From: Methylococcales bacterium
Lineage (GTDB): Bacteria > Pseudomonadota > Gammaproteobacteria > Methylococcales > Methylomonadaceae
Direction: 5' to 3'
Assembly: GCA_028715725.1 (NCBI GenBank)
Contig: JAQURG010000007.1
Span: forward strand, 42,413 to 106,412
Length of the DNA: 64,000 nt
This document shows, in pieces, positions 54,726-63,903 of the stretch (the stretch's first letter is position 1; each line of letters begins with the position of its first letter). Both the position numbers and the translations under genes were made by a program. The notes below the pieces were generated by a model, which had not been told where the DNA came from, did no database searches, and saw nothing but the letters and a program-made list of their open reading frames with translations.

Positions 54726-56351
54726 TTAAAACGCTAATTGAAAACGAGTTGAGAGAACTTGCTCGCTAGGGCGGTTAGTGACATGGTATACCGTATTAGC
54801 TCCGGTTCCGGTCGTGGTTCCCGCACCGCCATTAAAGGATACGTATTCATAATCGAATCTAATTAGCGCATATTGATTAAGAAACCAGTTGGCGCCGAAT
54901 GTCCCGGCGGTGGCTTTACTGGCGGACTTGGTCGGATCAAGAATTTGGAAAGTATCTTTATCGACATTTAACTCAGTCCAACGTGCTGCAAGCTGTAAAG
55001 CGCCCCAGCTGCCGTTAAGTGGGTCAAAATTCCGCATGGGTTTGACGCCGTCGAATCGATTATCCTCGCCCGTAACTACATAAGAAACCTGAACTTGAGC
55101 CGCTGTATTGGTCTGAGATACGTTGTTTTGTCTGCTGGCGCCGGCGCCACTTGCATTTAGAGTCTGGGTTGAAGCAACATATTCACCCATCAGCCCAAAG
55201 GGGCCTTTATACCAGAATGCCTGCGGGTAAATACGATTGGAACGGCCATCGGCTGTAATAGTTCTTGCTCCGGTTTGTGTTTGTGCGTTTAACGATGTGT
55301 AATCAATAAATTGTGTCTGACCCAAAGGAGTTTTTTGAGGTTGAAGAGTTTGGTGATCTGGATTAGAAAAAGACCCTGACAAACCAACCCCAAAGCCTTC
55401 CAGCCAGGCATAACCCGAGTGTTGAAAGGGTTGTGCGAATATACGGCCATCGAATTCCTTATTGTTGGCAAATGAACTGGTTGGCCCCCCAAACCCAAAA
55501 GCATTGCCGCTATCGCCTGTGCCGCCAGTTATACCGACTTGATAGGTAAATGCATTCTTGGTGTCTATAGGTCCTGGAGCTGTCTCTGTTTTATAGCCAG
55601 GCATGGCGAAAGCCCCATGCAGTTGGATACCTACATCCCGATTAGGCGCCAAATTAGTGGGGAAGGCGCGTTCCAGGAAGGCTGTGGTTGTATCTCCTTG
55701 CAAGCGTTCAAGGCCGATTGAAGGTTTAAATTTGCCGACTAATAAGCTAGCCTGAGGAATATAGGCGAAATCGACGTAAGCATCCGGTAGCAGATTAGTA
55801 TTATTAGTGTTCTGAGCAAAATCAGGCATGATTTTAAAATAAATATCGTTAAAAACACGACCCTCCAGAATGATACGCCCTTGTCTGATGAAGATAGAGT
55901 CGGGTCCTATGCCGCCATAAGATCCTGGCGAACCGGGAATCCATGCACGCGGATTATCGCCAAGAAAGTTACGATAATCAGTTTGCACTGTGCCACCTAT
56001 CCGCAACTGATGTTTTTTATCCGAAGAAGTAATCTTGAATCCATCCGCACCAGCCTCGAATATCGGCAGCTTCTTGAAGGCGCTGGTATTCACTTCATCC
56101 TGTACTTCGAGTTTGCGCTCCAAAGTATTCACTTTGCGATTCAGTTTTTCAACTTCCGGCAATACTGCCGGCGTAGTATATGCAACAGCTTTGGCTTTTA
56201 AAGCTTCGGCTTGATCGAGTTTTTCCAGTCGGCTTTCCAGTTCGCGAATGCGTCGTTCCAGTGCTTCGGCGTCGGCGGCATGGGCATCAGGAATACCGGC
56301 TAAAGCAAGATTTATCACGCTGGCTATTGCTGTGCGTCGAAAGTTTTTCAT
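54726..56351 (-). CDS. OprO/OprP-type outer-membrane porin
   Basis: A 541-residue porin. It has a signal peptide ending PDAHA, a coiled-coil segment at residues 28-80 (ERRIRELESRLEKLDQAEAL, VNTLERKLEVQDEVN), and a beta-barrel starting at HQLRIGGTVQTDYRNF with the OprP-like GRIILEGRVFNDIYFKIMPD and LLVGKFKPSIGLERL. It ends in Phe (STRFQLAF), the normal barrel end. OprP proteins carry phosphate or pyrophosphate; here the gene is first in line with sbp and cysTWA, so it may let sulfate through the outer membrane. That is inferred from position only. Confidence 0.88.
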   Translation of the reverse strand: MKNFRRTAIASVINLALAGIPDAHAADAEALERRIRELESRLEKLDQAEALKAKAVAYTTPAVLPEVEKLNRKVNTLERKLEVQDEVNTSAFKKLPIFEAGADGFKITSSDKKHQLRIGGTVQTDYRNFLGDNPRAWIPGSPGSYGGIGPDSIFIRQGRIILEGRVFNDIYFKIMPDFAQNTNNTNLLPDAYVDFAYIPQASLLVGKFKPSIGLERLQGDTTTAFLERAFPTNLAPNRDVGIQLHGAFAMPGYKTETAPGPIDTKNAFTYQVGITGGTGDSGNAFGFGGPTSSFANNKEFDGRIFAQPFQHSGYAWLEGFGVGLSGSFSNPDHQTLQPQKTPLGQTQFIDYTSLNAQTQTGARTITADGRSNRIYPQAFWYKGPFGLMGEYVASTQTLNASGAGASRQNNVSQTNTAAQVQVSYVVTGEDNRFDGVKPMRNFDPLNGSWGALQLAARWTELNVDKDTFQILDPTKSASKATAGTFGANWFLNQYALIRFDYEYVSFNGGAGTTTGTGANTVYHVTNRPSEQVLSTRFQLAF

Positions 56352-56457
56352 ATTCTAGATCTCAAAATAATTTATAACTTCCGGTTATCCGGTCAGTTGC
56401 TATCACTGTTTTAGTTTGTTCTCGCCGTTTTTGCGGTAGAGTCGATTGGCTATTAAA

Positions 56458-56634
56458 TTAAGTTGTTCCTTTTGTATCAAAGCGCAGCTTCTCTTTACGT
56501 TCGATTTGCACAACCTTGCTTTCGTGGATAATGATCTCAACCGATCCAAAACGAATGCCTTGCAGGGCGGCGGCAATCTGATTGACGAGATTTAAGGTTT
56601 GCTGTTCTTTACTGTGATTTTTCGTATTGAGCAT
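56458..56634 (-). CDS. YezD family protein (DUF2292)
   Basis: A 58-residue protein reading MLNTKNHSKEQQTLNLVNQI, then AAALQGIRFGSVEIIIHESK and VVQIERKEKLRF. The pattern LxGIRFGSVEIIIHDGKVVQIER is that of YezD/DUF2292. These small proteins commonly sit at the head of sulfate-assimilation operons, as here; their role is unknown. It lies 106 bp upstream of the porin gene on the same strand. Confidence 0.88.
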   Translation of the reverse strand: MLNTKNHSKEQQTLNLVNQIAAALQGIRFGSVEIIIHESKVVQIERKEKLRFDTKGTT

Positions 56635-57139
56635 TTTTTAAGCACTCCTGCAATATTGACTGCCAAGGATGAAAGTGTTGTTTTACGTTCAGTAATCTAA
56701 GCTGGAGTGCACTATATCAGCGAATTAGATCAACATTTAATGATATGTTCTGATATAAATATCTTTTTTAGAGATATAGCTTGCCGTTAACAACGCAGGT
56801 TAAATCTGATTACCTGATCAACAGGATGATCAATTGCGAATCGGGAAATGTGAGCAAGGACTGATAACGATGGAAATTGGAAGGCTGGATCGGGGGAAAT
56901 ATGCAATCGTCAGCAATATTGCCCCAGGATAGGAAGTTCAATAACTGCGTTTGTTAAAATCCTGTTTTTTTGTTATTAATAGCCGGCTAAAGTCGCAATA
57001 ATATTTTTCTGAGGAGAAGGTGGCAGAATTTTTTCAAAAGTTATCGTTTTAAGATATTCATGAAATCCGGATTGCTCCTCAAAAGTATGATGCTTCTAAG
57101 TAAGACAATCCTCAAAAACCAACATACGAAGAACATAAG
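56635..57139. other. Divergent control region between the sulfate operon and the beta-glucosidase gene
   Basis: No gene is seen. It must hold promoters for both directions. On the minus strand TATAGT (within the complement of about 56710-56720) is a possible -10 with a poor -35, as expected of an activator-dependent CysB promoter. Just above are repeated GATAT/ATATC elements (about 56740-56780) that could bind CysB. No long repeat or RNA gene is recognised. Confidence 0.4.
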
Positions 57140-59386
57140 TTGCAAGTCAAAAAAAGCATATATTTCATATTATTTTTCATGCTGGGGTGCTCTATGAATA
57201 CTCAGGAGACAAACAGGGAAATAAAAAACAAGGTCAATCAACTTCTGACTGAAATGACACTTGAAGAAAAAATAGGGCAGATGACCCAGGTTGACTTCGC
57301 TGTCATTGCAGTTCCCGATGAGCTAAACGCTGATGACCCGGTTGATAAGGCCAAACTGGAAGAGGCAGTATTAAAGTATCATGTAGGTTCCATTCTTAAT
57401 GCGCCTTTTACACCGCACAGCAAGGCGCAGCCTGTAGAGACCTGGCGGAAAGTGATACAGACAGTGCAGGCTGTGTCAGCAAAATCACGGCTAAAAATCC
57501 CGCTGATATACGGGATCGATGCGATACATGGGGCCACTTATACGCAAAACTCGGTTCTGTTTCCGCAAGCCATTAACATGGCCGCGACCTTCAATCCCGA
57601 ATTGAGTTTCAGGGAAGGAGAAATTACCGCCAGAGAACTGCGTGCATCCGGACTGCAATGGAATTTCTCGCCGGTAATGGATATTGGCCGTCAACCGCTT
57701 TGGCCGCGTTTATGGGAAACCTATGGAGAAGACGTCCATCTGGCGACTGTTCTGGGTACGTCTTATATAAAAGGCCATCAAGGCAATGATTACTCTGCTA
57801 TTAATAAAGCGCTTACTTGCCTGAAACATTATGTCGGCTACAGTTTTCCCATTAACGGCAAAGACAGAACGCCTGCCTGGATTGGCGAAAGAATGCTGCG
57901 TGAATATTTTCTGCCGACATTTGAAGCAGGTGTAAAAGCTGGCTCTCCGACAATCATGGTGAATTCAGCAGAAGTTGACGGCATCCCGGGACATGCCAAT
58001 TATCACTATCTAACGACAATTTTGCGCGATGAAATGGGGTTTAAAGGCTTTACCGTTTCGGACTGGGCCGACATTAAAAATCTTCACAAGCGTGACCAAT
58101 TGGCCGCTACGGAAAAAGAAGCGGTAAAAATGGCGGTCATGGCGGGCATCGATATGAGTATGGTGCCTTTCGATTTTTCGTTTTATCAGTTGCTGCTTGA
58201 GTTAGTCAAGTCGGGAGAAGTCCCAAAGGCGAGGATTGATGAAGCCGTGTCCAGGATTCTTACGGTAAAGTACCAGGCCGGATTGTTTGATCCAAAAGCG
58301 CCGGTTTTGCGGGTAGAGGGTAACTTCTCAACCGCCGAGGCCATAGAAACTAACCGCCAGGCGGCTCGAGAGTCGATTGTTCTTGCTAAAAATGCGAACA
58401 ACGTGCTTCCGTTAAAGAAAGAATCCCGTATTTTAGTAACCGGGCCTACCGCAAATCTATTGAGCGTGCTGAACGGCGGCTGGACCATAACCTGGCAAGG
58501 TGATGATGAGAGTTTATATCCACAGGACAAGTTAACCGTTTTTAAGGCTATACAAAACAAGTCCAAAGGCAAAGTCACTTACGTCGGTGGAAATTCATTC
58601 GCTGACGGAATCGATATTCAGAAAGCCGTTCAGGAAGCTGAAAGTCATGACATTGTAGTGCTGTGTCTGGGTGAAAAGCCTTATACAGAAACGGCGGGCA
58701 ATATTGATTCGCTGAATCTGGACCCGGAACAAATCAATCTTGCCAAGGCCATGATTGCTACCGGAAAACCCGTTGTTCTGGTGATGCTGGGAGGCCGTCC
58801 GCGCATTATCAGCGGTATTGCCGAGCAGGTTTCCGGCGTGCTTTTAGGCTTTTTGCCTGGCATGGAAGGGGGCTCCGCCATTGCTGATATTTTATACGGA
58901 GACTATAACCCAAGCGGCAGACTTCCCATTTCCTATCCAAGAAATACCAACGATATCGTTATGTACGATCATAAGCCGATGGAAGCATTTGAATTTAATA
59001 CTTATAACCCCTTATATCCTTTCGGTCACGGCTTAAGTTATACAACGTTTCAAACCGGGGGGCTGATGCTGGAAAGAGATAAAATTAACAAGGGCGATAA
59101 TATCAATATGACAGTGACGGTTAAAAATACCGGAACAGTAAAAGGAAAAGAGACAGTATTGCTCTATTTAAACGATATCGCGGCCAGCGTCAGCAGACCA
59201 AAAAAACAATTAAAGGCATTTAAAAAAGTCGAGCTTGAACCGGGTCAGGCAGAAAGCTTAAGCTTTACCTTGACGCCTTTCGATTTGTCATTTATTGGCG
59301 TTGATCTCAAGCGGATTGTTGAGCCCGGCGACTTTAAAGTTATCGTTGGCGATGAAACGGCTCTGTTCTCGGTAACCGATCAATAG
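57140..59386 (+). CDS. bglX: GH3 beta-glucosidase lipoprotein (BglX-like)
   Basis: Hydrolyses terminal beta-linked glucose (cellobiose, short beta-glucans). It is 748 residues. Starting at the TTG at 57140 gives a lipoprotein signal with FFMLGCSM, Cys17 being lipidated; this supports TTG over later ATG codons. The catalytic barrel has IYGIDAIHGATY, and the nucleophile Asp308 in KGFTVSDWADI. The second domain reads ESRILVTGPTA and GRLPISYPRN, and a fibronectin type III domain ends the chain. It forms a pair with the sugar transporter 11 bp downstream. Confidence 0.94.
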   Translation: MQVKKSIYFILFFMLGCSMNTQETNREIKNKVNQLLTEMTLEEKIGQMTQVDFAVIAVPDELNADDPVDKAKLEEAVLKYHVGSILNAPFTPHSKAQPVETWRKVIQTVQAVSAKSRLKIPLIYGIDAIHGATYTQNSVLFPQAINMAATFNPELSFREGEITARELRASGLQWNFSPVMDIGRQPLWPRLWETYGEDVHLATVLGTSYIKGHQGNDYSAINKALTCLKHYVGYSFPINGKDRTPAWIGERMLREYFLPTFEAGVKAGSPTIMVNSAEVDGIPGHANYHYLTTILRDEMGFKGFTVSDWADIKNLHKRDQLAATEKEAVKMAVMAGIDMSMVPFDFSFYQLLLELVKSGEVPKARIDEAVSRILTVKYQAGLFDPKAPVLRVEGNFSTAEAIETNRQAARESIVLAKNANNVLPLKKESRILVTGPTANLLSVLNGGWTITWQGDDESLYPQDKLTVFKAIQNKSKGKVTYVGGNSFADGIDIQKAVQEAESHDIVVLCLGEKPYTETAGNIDSLNLDPEQINLAKAMIATGKPVVLVMLGGRPRIISGIAEQVSGVLLGFLPGMEGGSAIADILYGDYNPSGRLPISYPRNTNDIVMYDHKPMEAFEFNTYNPLYPFGHGLSYTTFQTGGLMLERDKINKGDNINMTVTVKNTGTVKGKETVLLYLNDIAASVSRPKKQLKAFKKVELEPGQAESLSFTLTPFDLSFIGVDLKRIVEPGDFKVIVGDETALFSVTDQ

Positions 59387-59397
59387 GCAAAATTTAG

Positions 59398-60789
59398 ATG
59401 GCTAATATAAGCGATATGAAAAAATCAACTGACAATTCATTGAGCGGCTTCGATAAAAACCCTTATTTGGGTTCGTTAACTATTTTAACGTCGCTGTTTT
59501 TCATCTGGGGTTTTATTACCTGCTTGAATGATATTTTGATTCCTCATTTGAAATCGGTATTCACGCTGAACTATACGCAAGCAATGCTGGTTCAGTTCTG
59601 CTTTTTTACCGCCTATTTTATTGTTTCTGTTCCGAGCGGCTATCTGGTTGAAAAAATCAATTATAAGGGCGGGATCATCGCCGGATTATCAATAGCGGGC
59701 TCAGGTTGCCTGTTGTTTTACCCGGCTGCAAGCCGGCATTCCTATCCTTTATTTTTGGCTGCATTTTTCGTTTTGGCATCAGGCATTGCCTTGTTGCAGG
59801 TTGCCGCAAATCCGTATGCCACTCTTTTAGGCGAGCCGGAAACCGCCTCAAGCCGATTAACCCTGACTCAGGCATTTAATTCCCTGGGGACAACGATTGC
59901 CCCTTATTTTGGCGCTCTATTGATTCTTTCTACTGCCGTTAAAAGTGCGGAAGAAATCAAATTTCTCAGCGCACAGGAATTATCGGCTTATCAAGCAGCG
60001 CAAGCGGCGGCAGTACAAAACCCTTATTTGTTTCTTGCCGCGGTGCTGTTTTTCATCGCAGTCATTTTTGCATCGATCAAACTACCTGAAATCAGATCCA
60101 CTGATCAACAGTTTTCAAATAAAGACAATTTCGATGATGGCTATGGCAGCGCCTGGGCTTATAGGCACCTTGTATTAGGCGCTGTCGGCATTTTCGTTTA
60201 TGTCGGCGGCGAAGTGTCTATCGGCAGTTTTCTTATCAATTATCTGGGTGAGCCTGCCATTACAGGATTACAGGAAAAGGAGGCCGGTCAGTATGTGTCG
60301 TTTTACTGGGGCGGCGCGATGATTGGGCGGTTTTTGGGCGCCGCTGTCATGCAAAAAATTCAGCCCGGTAAAGTGCTCGCATTTAATGCTGTCACAGCGG
60401 CTGTGCTGGTTTTAATCAGCATGACCGGCAATGGTTCTATTGCCATGTGGACTATTCTTGCTGTTGGGCTGTTTAATTCCATCATGTTTCCAACCATTTT
60501 TTCGCTGGCAGTTAAAGGCTTGGGAAAACATACGGGGCAGGGTTCCGGAATTTTATGCGCCGCAATAGTTGGAGGGGCTATTCTTCCCGTTGTGCAAGGA
60601 CTGTTTGCTGACCGTATCGGCATACAAGCCGCTTTTTTTATTCCGGTTCTTTGCTACTTGTATATTGCTTATTATGGCTGGAGAGGCCATAGGTTTAAAC
60701 CTGTTGCTCTGCCGGATAAAATCATTGGATGTCCGCATGAAGAAGAGATTGCTTATCCGGATGGAGAGCTCAAAGGAAATGCACGCTAG
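59398..60789 (+). CDS. Sugar MFS transporter, FucP/GluP type
   Basis: Proton-coupled hexose importer family, 463 residues, 12 helices. Characteristic stretches are [40 protein letters not shown], and [20 protein letters not shown] followed by [19 protein letters not shown]. The C-terminal half has [16 protein letters not shown]. It should import glucose, galactose or fucose. Standing 11 bp behind the beta-glucosidase gene, it probably takes in the glucose that enzyme releases. Confidence 0.93.
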   Translation: MANISDMKKSTDNSLSGFDKNPYLGSLTILTSLFFIWGFITCLNDILIPHLKSVFTLNYTQAMLVQFCFFTAYFIVSVPSGYLVEKINYKGGIIAGLSIAGSGCLLFYPAASRHSYPLFLAAFFVLASGIALLQVAANPYATLLGEPETASSRLTLTQAFNSLGTTIAPYFGALLILSTAVKSAEEIKFLSAQELSAYQAAQAAAVQNPYLFLAAVLFFIAVIFASIKLPEIRSTDQQFSNKDNFDDGYGSAWAYRHLVLGAVGIFVYVGGEVSIGSFLINYLGEPAITGLQEKEAGQYVSFYWGGAMIGRFLGAAVMQKIQPGKVLAFNAVTAAVLVLISMTGNGSIAMWTILAVGLFNSIMFPTIFSLAVKGLGKHTGQGSGILCAAIVGGAILPVVQGLFADRIGIQAAFFIPVLCYLYIAYYGWRGHRFKPVALPDKIIGCPHEEEIAYPDGELKGNAR

Positions 60790-61144
60790 ACGCTCTGTGG
60801 AAATACGTTGTTAAGCGCACCAGCCTGTTTTTCAGGGTTATGCTTATCCACAAAATCTGTGGATAAGCCTGTATTTAATGGCTGATTTTTCGCCATAATC
60901 CTAAATAAATTATGGGGTTGAGTTAAATTGGCTAAAAATTGTCCAGACTGTTTTTTGCATAGCAGAATCACTAAAGATAGAATACGAACAGGGGTTAAAA
61001 GTCTATTGGATATATCTTGCAAGTGATTTTTAGTTAAATGCTTCGGGCAGCGCTTCCTGGGCGCAGCAGAAGGCCTTGCCGGGAGTAAAATATTTTTAGA
61101 GGTAAGCTGTATAAACTTATTTAATACACAACCGGAGAAAAATA
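60790..61144. other. Gap with DnaA-box inverted repeat and gst promoter region
   Basis: No gene is seen. The notable element is the pair of DnaA-type boxes at 60842-60868 (separate entry). The end of the gap holds the RBS GGAGAA for the glutathione S-transferase gene. TATTAA/TATAAA-like hexamers near 61088-61115 are possible promoter parts. Confidence 0.45.
60842..60868. promoter_or_regulatory. Two consensus DnaA boxes as an inverted repeat
   Basis: GCTTATCCACA, five bases AAATC, TGTGGATAAGC: an exact 11 bp inverted repeat. Each arm contains the 9-mer TTATCCACA, the strong DnaA box of E. coli. It is 53 bp after the sugar transporter stop and 277 bp before gst. It could be a DnaA-binding regulatory or titration site, or a hairpin in the RNA; no T-run follows, so it is a poor terminator. 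Confidence 0.65.
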
Positions 61145-61750
61145 ATGAAACTCTACTACAGTCCAGGCGCTTGTTCACTATCCCCTCATATCGTAGCTTG
61201 TGAAGCAGAACTTCCAATTCAACTGGTTAAGGTGGATTTGCAAAGCAAGCGTACCGAAGACGGCGAAGATTATTACCCGATAAATCCTAACGGTTATGTG
61301 CCGGCTCTGGTACTTGATGAAGGCAATAAGCTGACTGAAGGTCCTGCTATCGTTCAATATCTTGCCGATCAGGCGCCTGATAAAGAATTAATCCCTCCGG
61401 CAGGAACATTTCGGCGTTATCAATTACAGCAATGGCTGAATTTTATTTCAACCGAAATCCATAAAAGCTTTTCACCTTTGTTTAATCCTTCGGCGCCGGA
61501 CGCGGTCAAGCAACTGGCAACCGATTCTTTGACAAGGCGTCTGGAAACGGTCTCCAACTATCTTTCAACGCACTCTTTTTTGCTCGGTGAAGATTTCAGT
61601 GTTGCCGATGCCTATCTATTTGTTACTTTGAGCTGGGGGCAATTTGTTAATATTGATATTTCACGTTGGCCGGCATTGGCAAGTTACAGGGATAAAATCT
61701 CTGCACGCCCAGCTGTTCAAAAAGCAATGAAAGAAGAAGGTCTGATTTAA
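61145..61750 (+). CDS. gst: Glutathione S-transferase (beta class-like)
   Basis: Conjugates glutathione to electrophiles or uses it for repair of oxidised thiols; cytosolic, 201 residues. It starts MKLYYSPGACSLSPHIVACE, with Cys10 in the position used by bacterial beta-class enzymes, followed by the glutathione site NPNGYVPALVLDEG and LTEGPAIVQYLAD. The C-terminal helical domain has GEDFSVADAYLFVTLSW. It stands alone. A short hairpin (TTCCAG, TCCTA, CTGGAA at 61768-61784) follows the stop. Confidence 0.95.
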   Translation: MKLYYSPGACSLSPHIVACEAELPIQLVKVDLQSKRTEDGEDYYPINPNGYVPALVLDEGNKLTEGPAIVQYLADQAPDKELIPPAGTFRRYQLQQWLNFISTEIHKSFSPLFNPSAPDAVKQLATDSLTRRLETVSNYLSTHSFLLGEDFSVADAYLFVTLSWGQFVNIDISRWPALASYRDKISARPAVQKAMKEEGLI

Positions 61751-61884
61751 CGCTATGCGTTTAAGCCTTCCAGTCCTACTGGAAAACTGAGAGGTATATA
61801 GAGAGCAGTTGGATAAAGCGGTAATTTATTGCTCCACTTAAAAATCTGACTATTGTTTTTATTCACTTACGAGGGGTATATGCC

Positions 61885-62589
61885 ATGCTTGAAAATCAAT
61901 CTTCGCGTGTTTTCTCATGGGGAAAATCGGCACAGTTTTTTATCGCTATTCTCATTACCCTGATTATTGGTAGCTTTTTACAGAGGATTTCATTGTTTTC
62001 AAGTACGGAAATAGTCAGTGGATTAACTTCGGCAGCGCTCGTGAACTTTTTAACCGAGATGGCGGTTCTCGTGCTGTTCTTCGCATTTGCCAAACATATA
62101 AGCAACGCCTTACGCGGCATCGGCAATAGTGTGTCTTTTCTTCGCAGAATAGCTATACCGTTAGCTGTCCTGATCATAATATGTATTGCTCAAAGTAGCA
62201 TAGGGTCAATACTCGCGCCTTTTCTAAGTCCTGCCGGCAAGACTCTATTTATTATTATTGCTTCTGTTGCAGTATTATCGGCCGCTGTATGGGTCATTTT
62301 TACCGGATACCGGTATTCGCCCATGCTGTTCCAGTTTCTTGCAAGCCTGGGCCATAAAATTCGTTCCTCGCTTCATGGCATTACCCTGGAAAAAACGTGT
62401 CCTGCCTGTTCGGCCCCTGTCAGAGGCTCTATAAAATATTGCCCGGTTTGCGGCAGTGGTTTTGAGCTTGAGCGATGCAAAAACTGTGACGAAAAAATGG
62501 CAGTATCAGCCAAATATTGTGGCCGGTGCGGTCATCCTCGGGATGAAGCTAAATCTGTCTATTCCGGCAAACATATAGCGCATTCCTGA
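61885..62589 (+). CDS. Membrane protein with double zinc-ribbon C-terminus
   Basis: A 234-residue protein not assigned to a known function. Three to four hydrophobic helices cover about residues 15-35, 45-70, 87-108 and 113-137. The C-terminal 70 residues have two rubredoxin-like zinc knuckles: CPACSAPVRGSIKYCPVCG and CKNCDEKMAVSAKYCGRCG, a DZR-type double ribbon. It may bind a partner or sense metal or redox state. It precedes the DUF4126 gene by 84 bp on the same strand. Confidence 0.75.
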   Translation: MLENQSSRVFSWGKSAQFFIAILITLIIGSFLQRISLFSSTEIVSGLTSAALVNFLTEMAVLVLFFAFAKHISNALRGIGNSVSFLRRIAIPLAVLIIICIAQSSIGSILAPFLSPAGKTLFIIIASVAVLSAAVWVIFTGYRYSPMLFQFLASLGHKIRSSLHGITLEKTCPACSAPVRGSIKYCPVCGSGFELERCKNCDEKMAVSAKYCGRCGHPRDEAKSVYSGKHIAHS

Positions 62590-62599
62590 TTATTGGTCG

Positions 62600-62644
62600 T
62601 AGCGTAGTGTATTTAGCTTAAATTCAGTTAGTTATGCTACGCTA
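62600..62644 (+). repeat. Inverted repeat between the zinc-ribbon and DUF4126 genes
   Basis: TAGCGTAG at 62600-62607 and CTACGCTA at 62637-62644 pair over 8 bp around a 29-base loop. It could be a regulatory hairpin or operator ahead of the DUF4126 gene; no T-run follows. Confidence 0.4.
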
Positions 62645-62673
62645 AAGCAAATACTCCGAATAATGGCATTCTA

Positions 62674-63309
62674 ATGGAAGCACTGGATCAAATATCAACA
62701 ACCCTGGCATTAACCATGGGTCTGGCATGGGCTAGCGGCATTAATCTCTATGCAACGCTGTTAACGCTGGGTCTTCTTGCTAATACTGGTAATATTGTGT
62801 TACCGCCGGATTTACAAATTGTTGCGGACCCGATGGTCATGGGCGCTTCAGGGCTTATGTATTTTACCGAGTTTTTTGCTGATAAAGTGCCGGGGGTAGA
62901 TACAGGTTGGGATGCTATTCATACATTTATCCGCATTCCTGCCGGCGCCATGCTGGCAGCCGGAGCGATAGGCGACTTGAATCCGGCTGTCGAACTGGCC
63001 GCAGCCATTATGGGCGGCACTATGGCGGCGGCCTCACACGCAACCAAGGCAGGTACGCGGGTGCTGATCAATACGTCTCCTGAACCTTTTAGCAACTGGT
63101 TTGCATCAGTTGGCGAAGATGTTGCCGTCATTGGCGGAGTTTGGGCTTGTATCAATCACCCCGTCCTGTTTTTAATCGCGCTGGCGTTTTTCATTTTATT
63201 AATGATCTGGCTGCTTCCACGGATTTGGTCAGGAGTTAAAAGAATACTTTGTACAATTATTAATCTGTTCAGGCGAGATCCGCCTTCTTCCTTGAGTCCG
63301 CGGCAATAG
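62674..63309 (+). CDS. DUF4126 family membrane protein
   Basis: A 211-residue integral membrane protein. It contains LAWASGINLYATLLTLGLLA, DKVPGVDTGWDAIHTFIRIP, MAAASHATKAGTRVLINTSP then EPFSNW, all typical of DUF4126, and a C-terminal helix (VLFLIALAFFILLMIWLLPR) followed by a basic tail. The function is unknown. It lies between the zinc-ribbon protein and the tRNA-Phe pair. Confidence 0.88.
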   Translation: MEALDQISTTLALTMGLAWASGINLYATLLTLGLLANTGNIVLPPDLQIVADPMVMGASGLMYFTEFFADKVPGVDTGWDAIHTFIRIPAGAMLAAGAIGDLNPAVELAAAIMGGTMAAASHATKAGTRVLINTSPEPFSNWFASVGEDVAVIGGVWACINHPVLFLIALAFFILLMIWLLPRIWSGVKRILCTIINLFRRDPPSSLSPRQ

Positions 63310-63372
63310 TAATCACATTTCTTATTGACTCGAGTGATGTAATCGAGTTTAATAGTCGTTTTTTGTAGTTCC

Positions 63373-63448
<76 letters not shown>

Positions 63449-63476
63449 CTGCAAAGAATCAGCTACACCTCAAAAT

Positions 63477-63552
<76 letters not shown>

Positions 63553-63560
63553 TGAATTTC

Positions 63561-63590
63561 AAAGGCTCCGATCTAATCGGGGCCTTTTTT
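63561..63590 (+). terminator. Terminator after the tRNA-Phe pair
   Basis: GGCTCCGAT, loop CTA, ATCGGGGCC, then TTTTTT. A 9 bp GC-rich stem (one G-T pair) with a T-run, 8 bp after the second tRNA: a classic Rho-independent terminator. Confidence 0.92.
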
Positions 63591-63729
63591 ATTTCTGTCT
63601 TCCGGTACTCCTCTGGGCTAACTCTCTCAGATTCAGGTGCAAACTCCCATTCTCCGTGTAATGTGCCGCAAATTCATCAGGCCAAGATTTAAAAGGTTAC
63701 TCAGATCGCTCTTTAGTTTTCCGATTGCT

Positions 63730-63758
63730 TTGTCAATGACCCAATTTCTATATATTAT
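63730..63758 (+). promoter_or_regulatory. Sigma-70 promoter before the interrupted gene
   Basis: TTGTCA at 63730-63735, a 17 bp spacer, and TATTAT at 63753-63758. It points at the ATG at 63799, preceded by AAGGGAAAG as ribosome binding site. Confidence 0.65.
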
Positions 63759-63798
63759 GCAATTGATAACATCTCAAAAGACAGACAAGGGAAAGAAA

Positions 63799-63878
63799 AT
63801 GAGATCGGTCTCCTTCTTTGCCAGAATCAAATGTGCCCTAGTCCTTATCTTCGTCATGTTGATACCTCTACTTTGTAA
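63799..63878 (+). pseudogene. Start of an exported-protein gene cut by an IS insertion
   Basis: From the ATG at 63799 the frame reads MRSVSFFARIKCALVLIFVM then LIPLLCN, a good signal peptide: basic N-region, hydrophobic core, and a Cys where a lipobox could lie. About 80 bases in, the sequence becomes the end of an IS3-family element. Promoter and RBS are in place, so a real gene was probably here. The rest of it must lie beyond the insertion, outside the window. Confidence 0.45.
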
Positions 63879-63903
63879 TGGTCAACTAAAACCGGACACT
63901 TTC

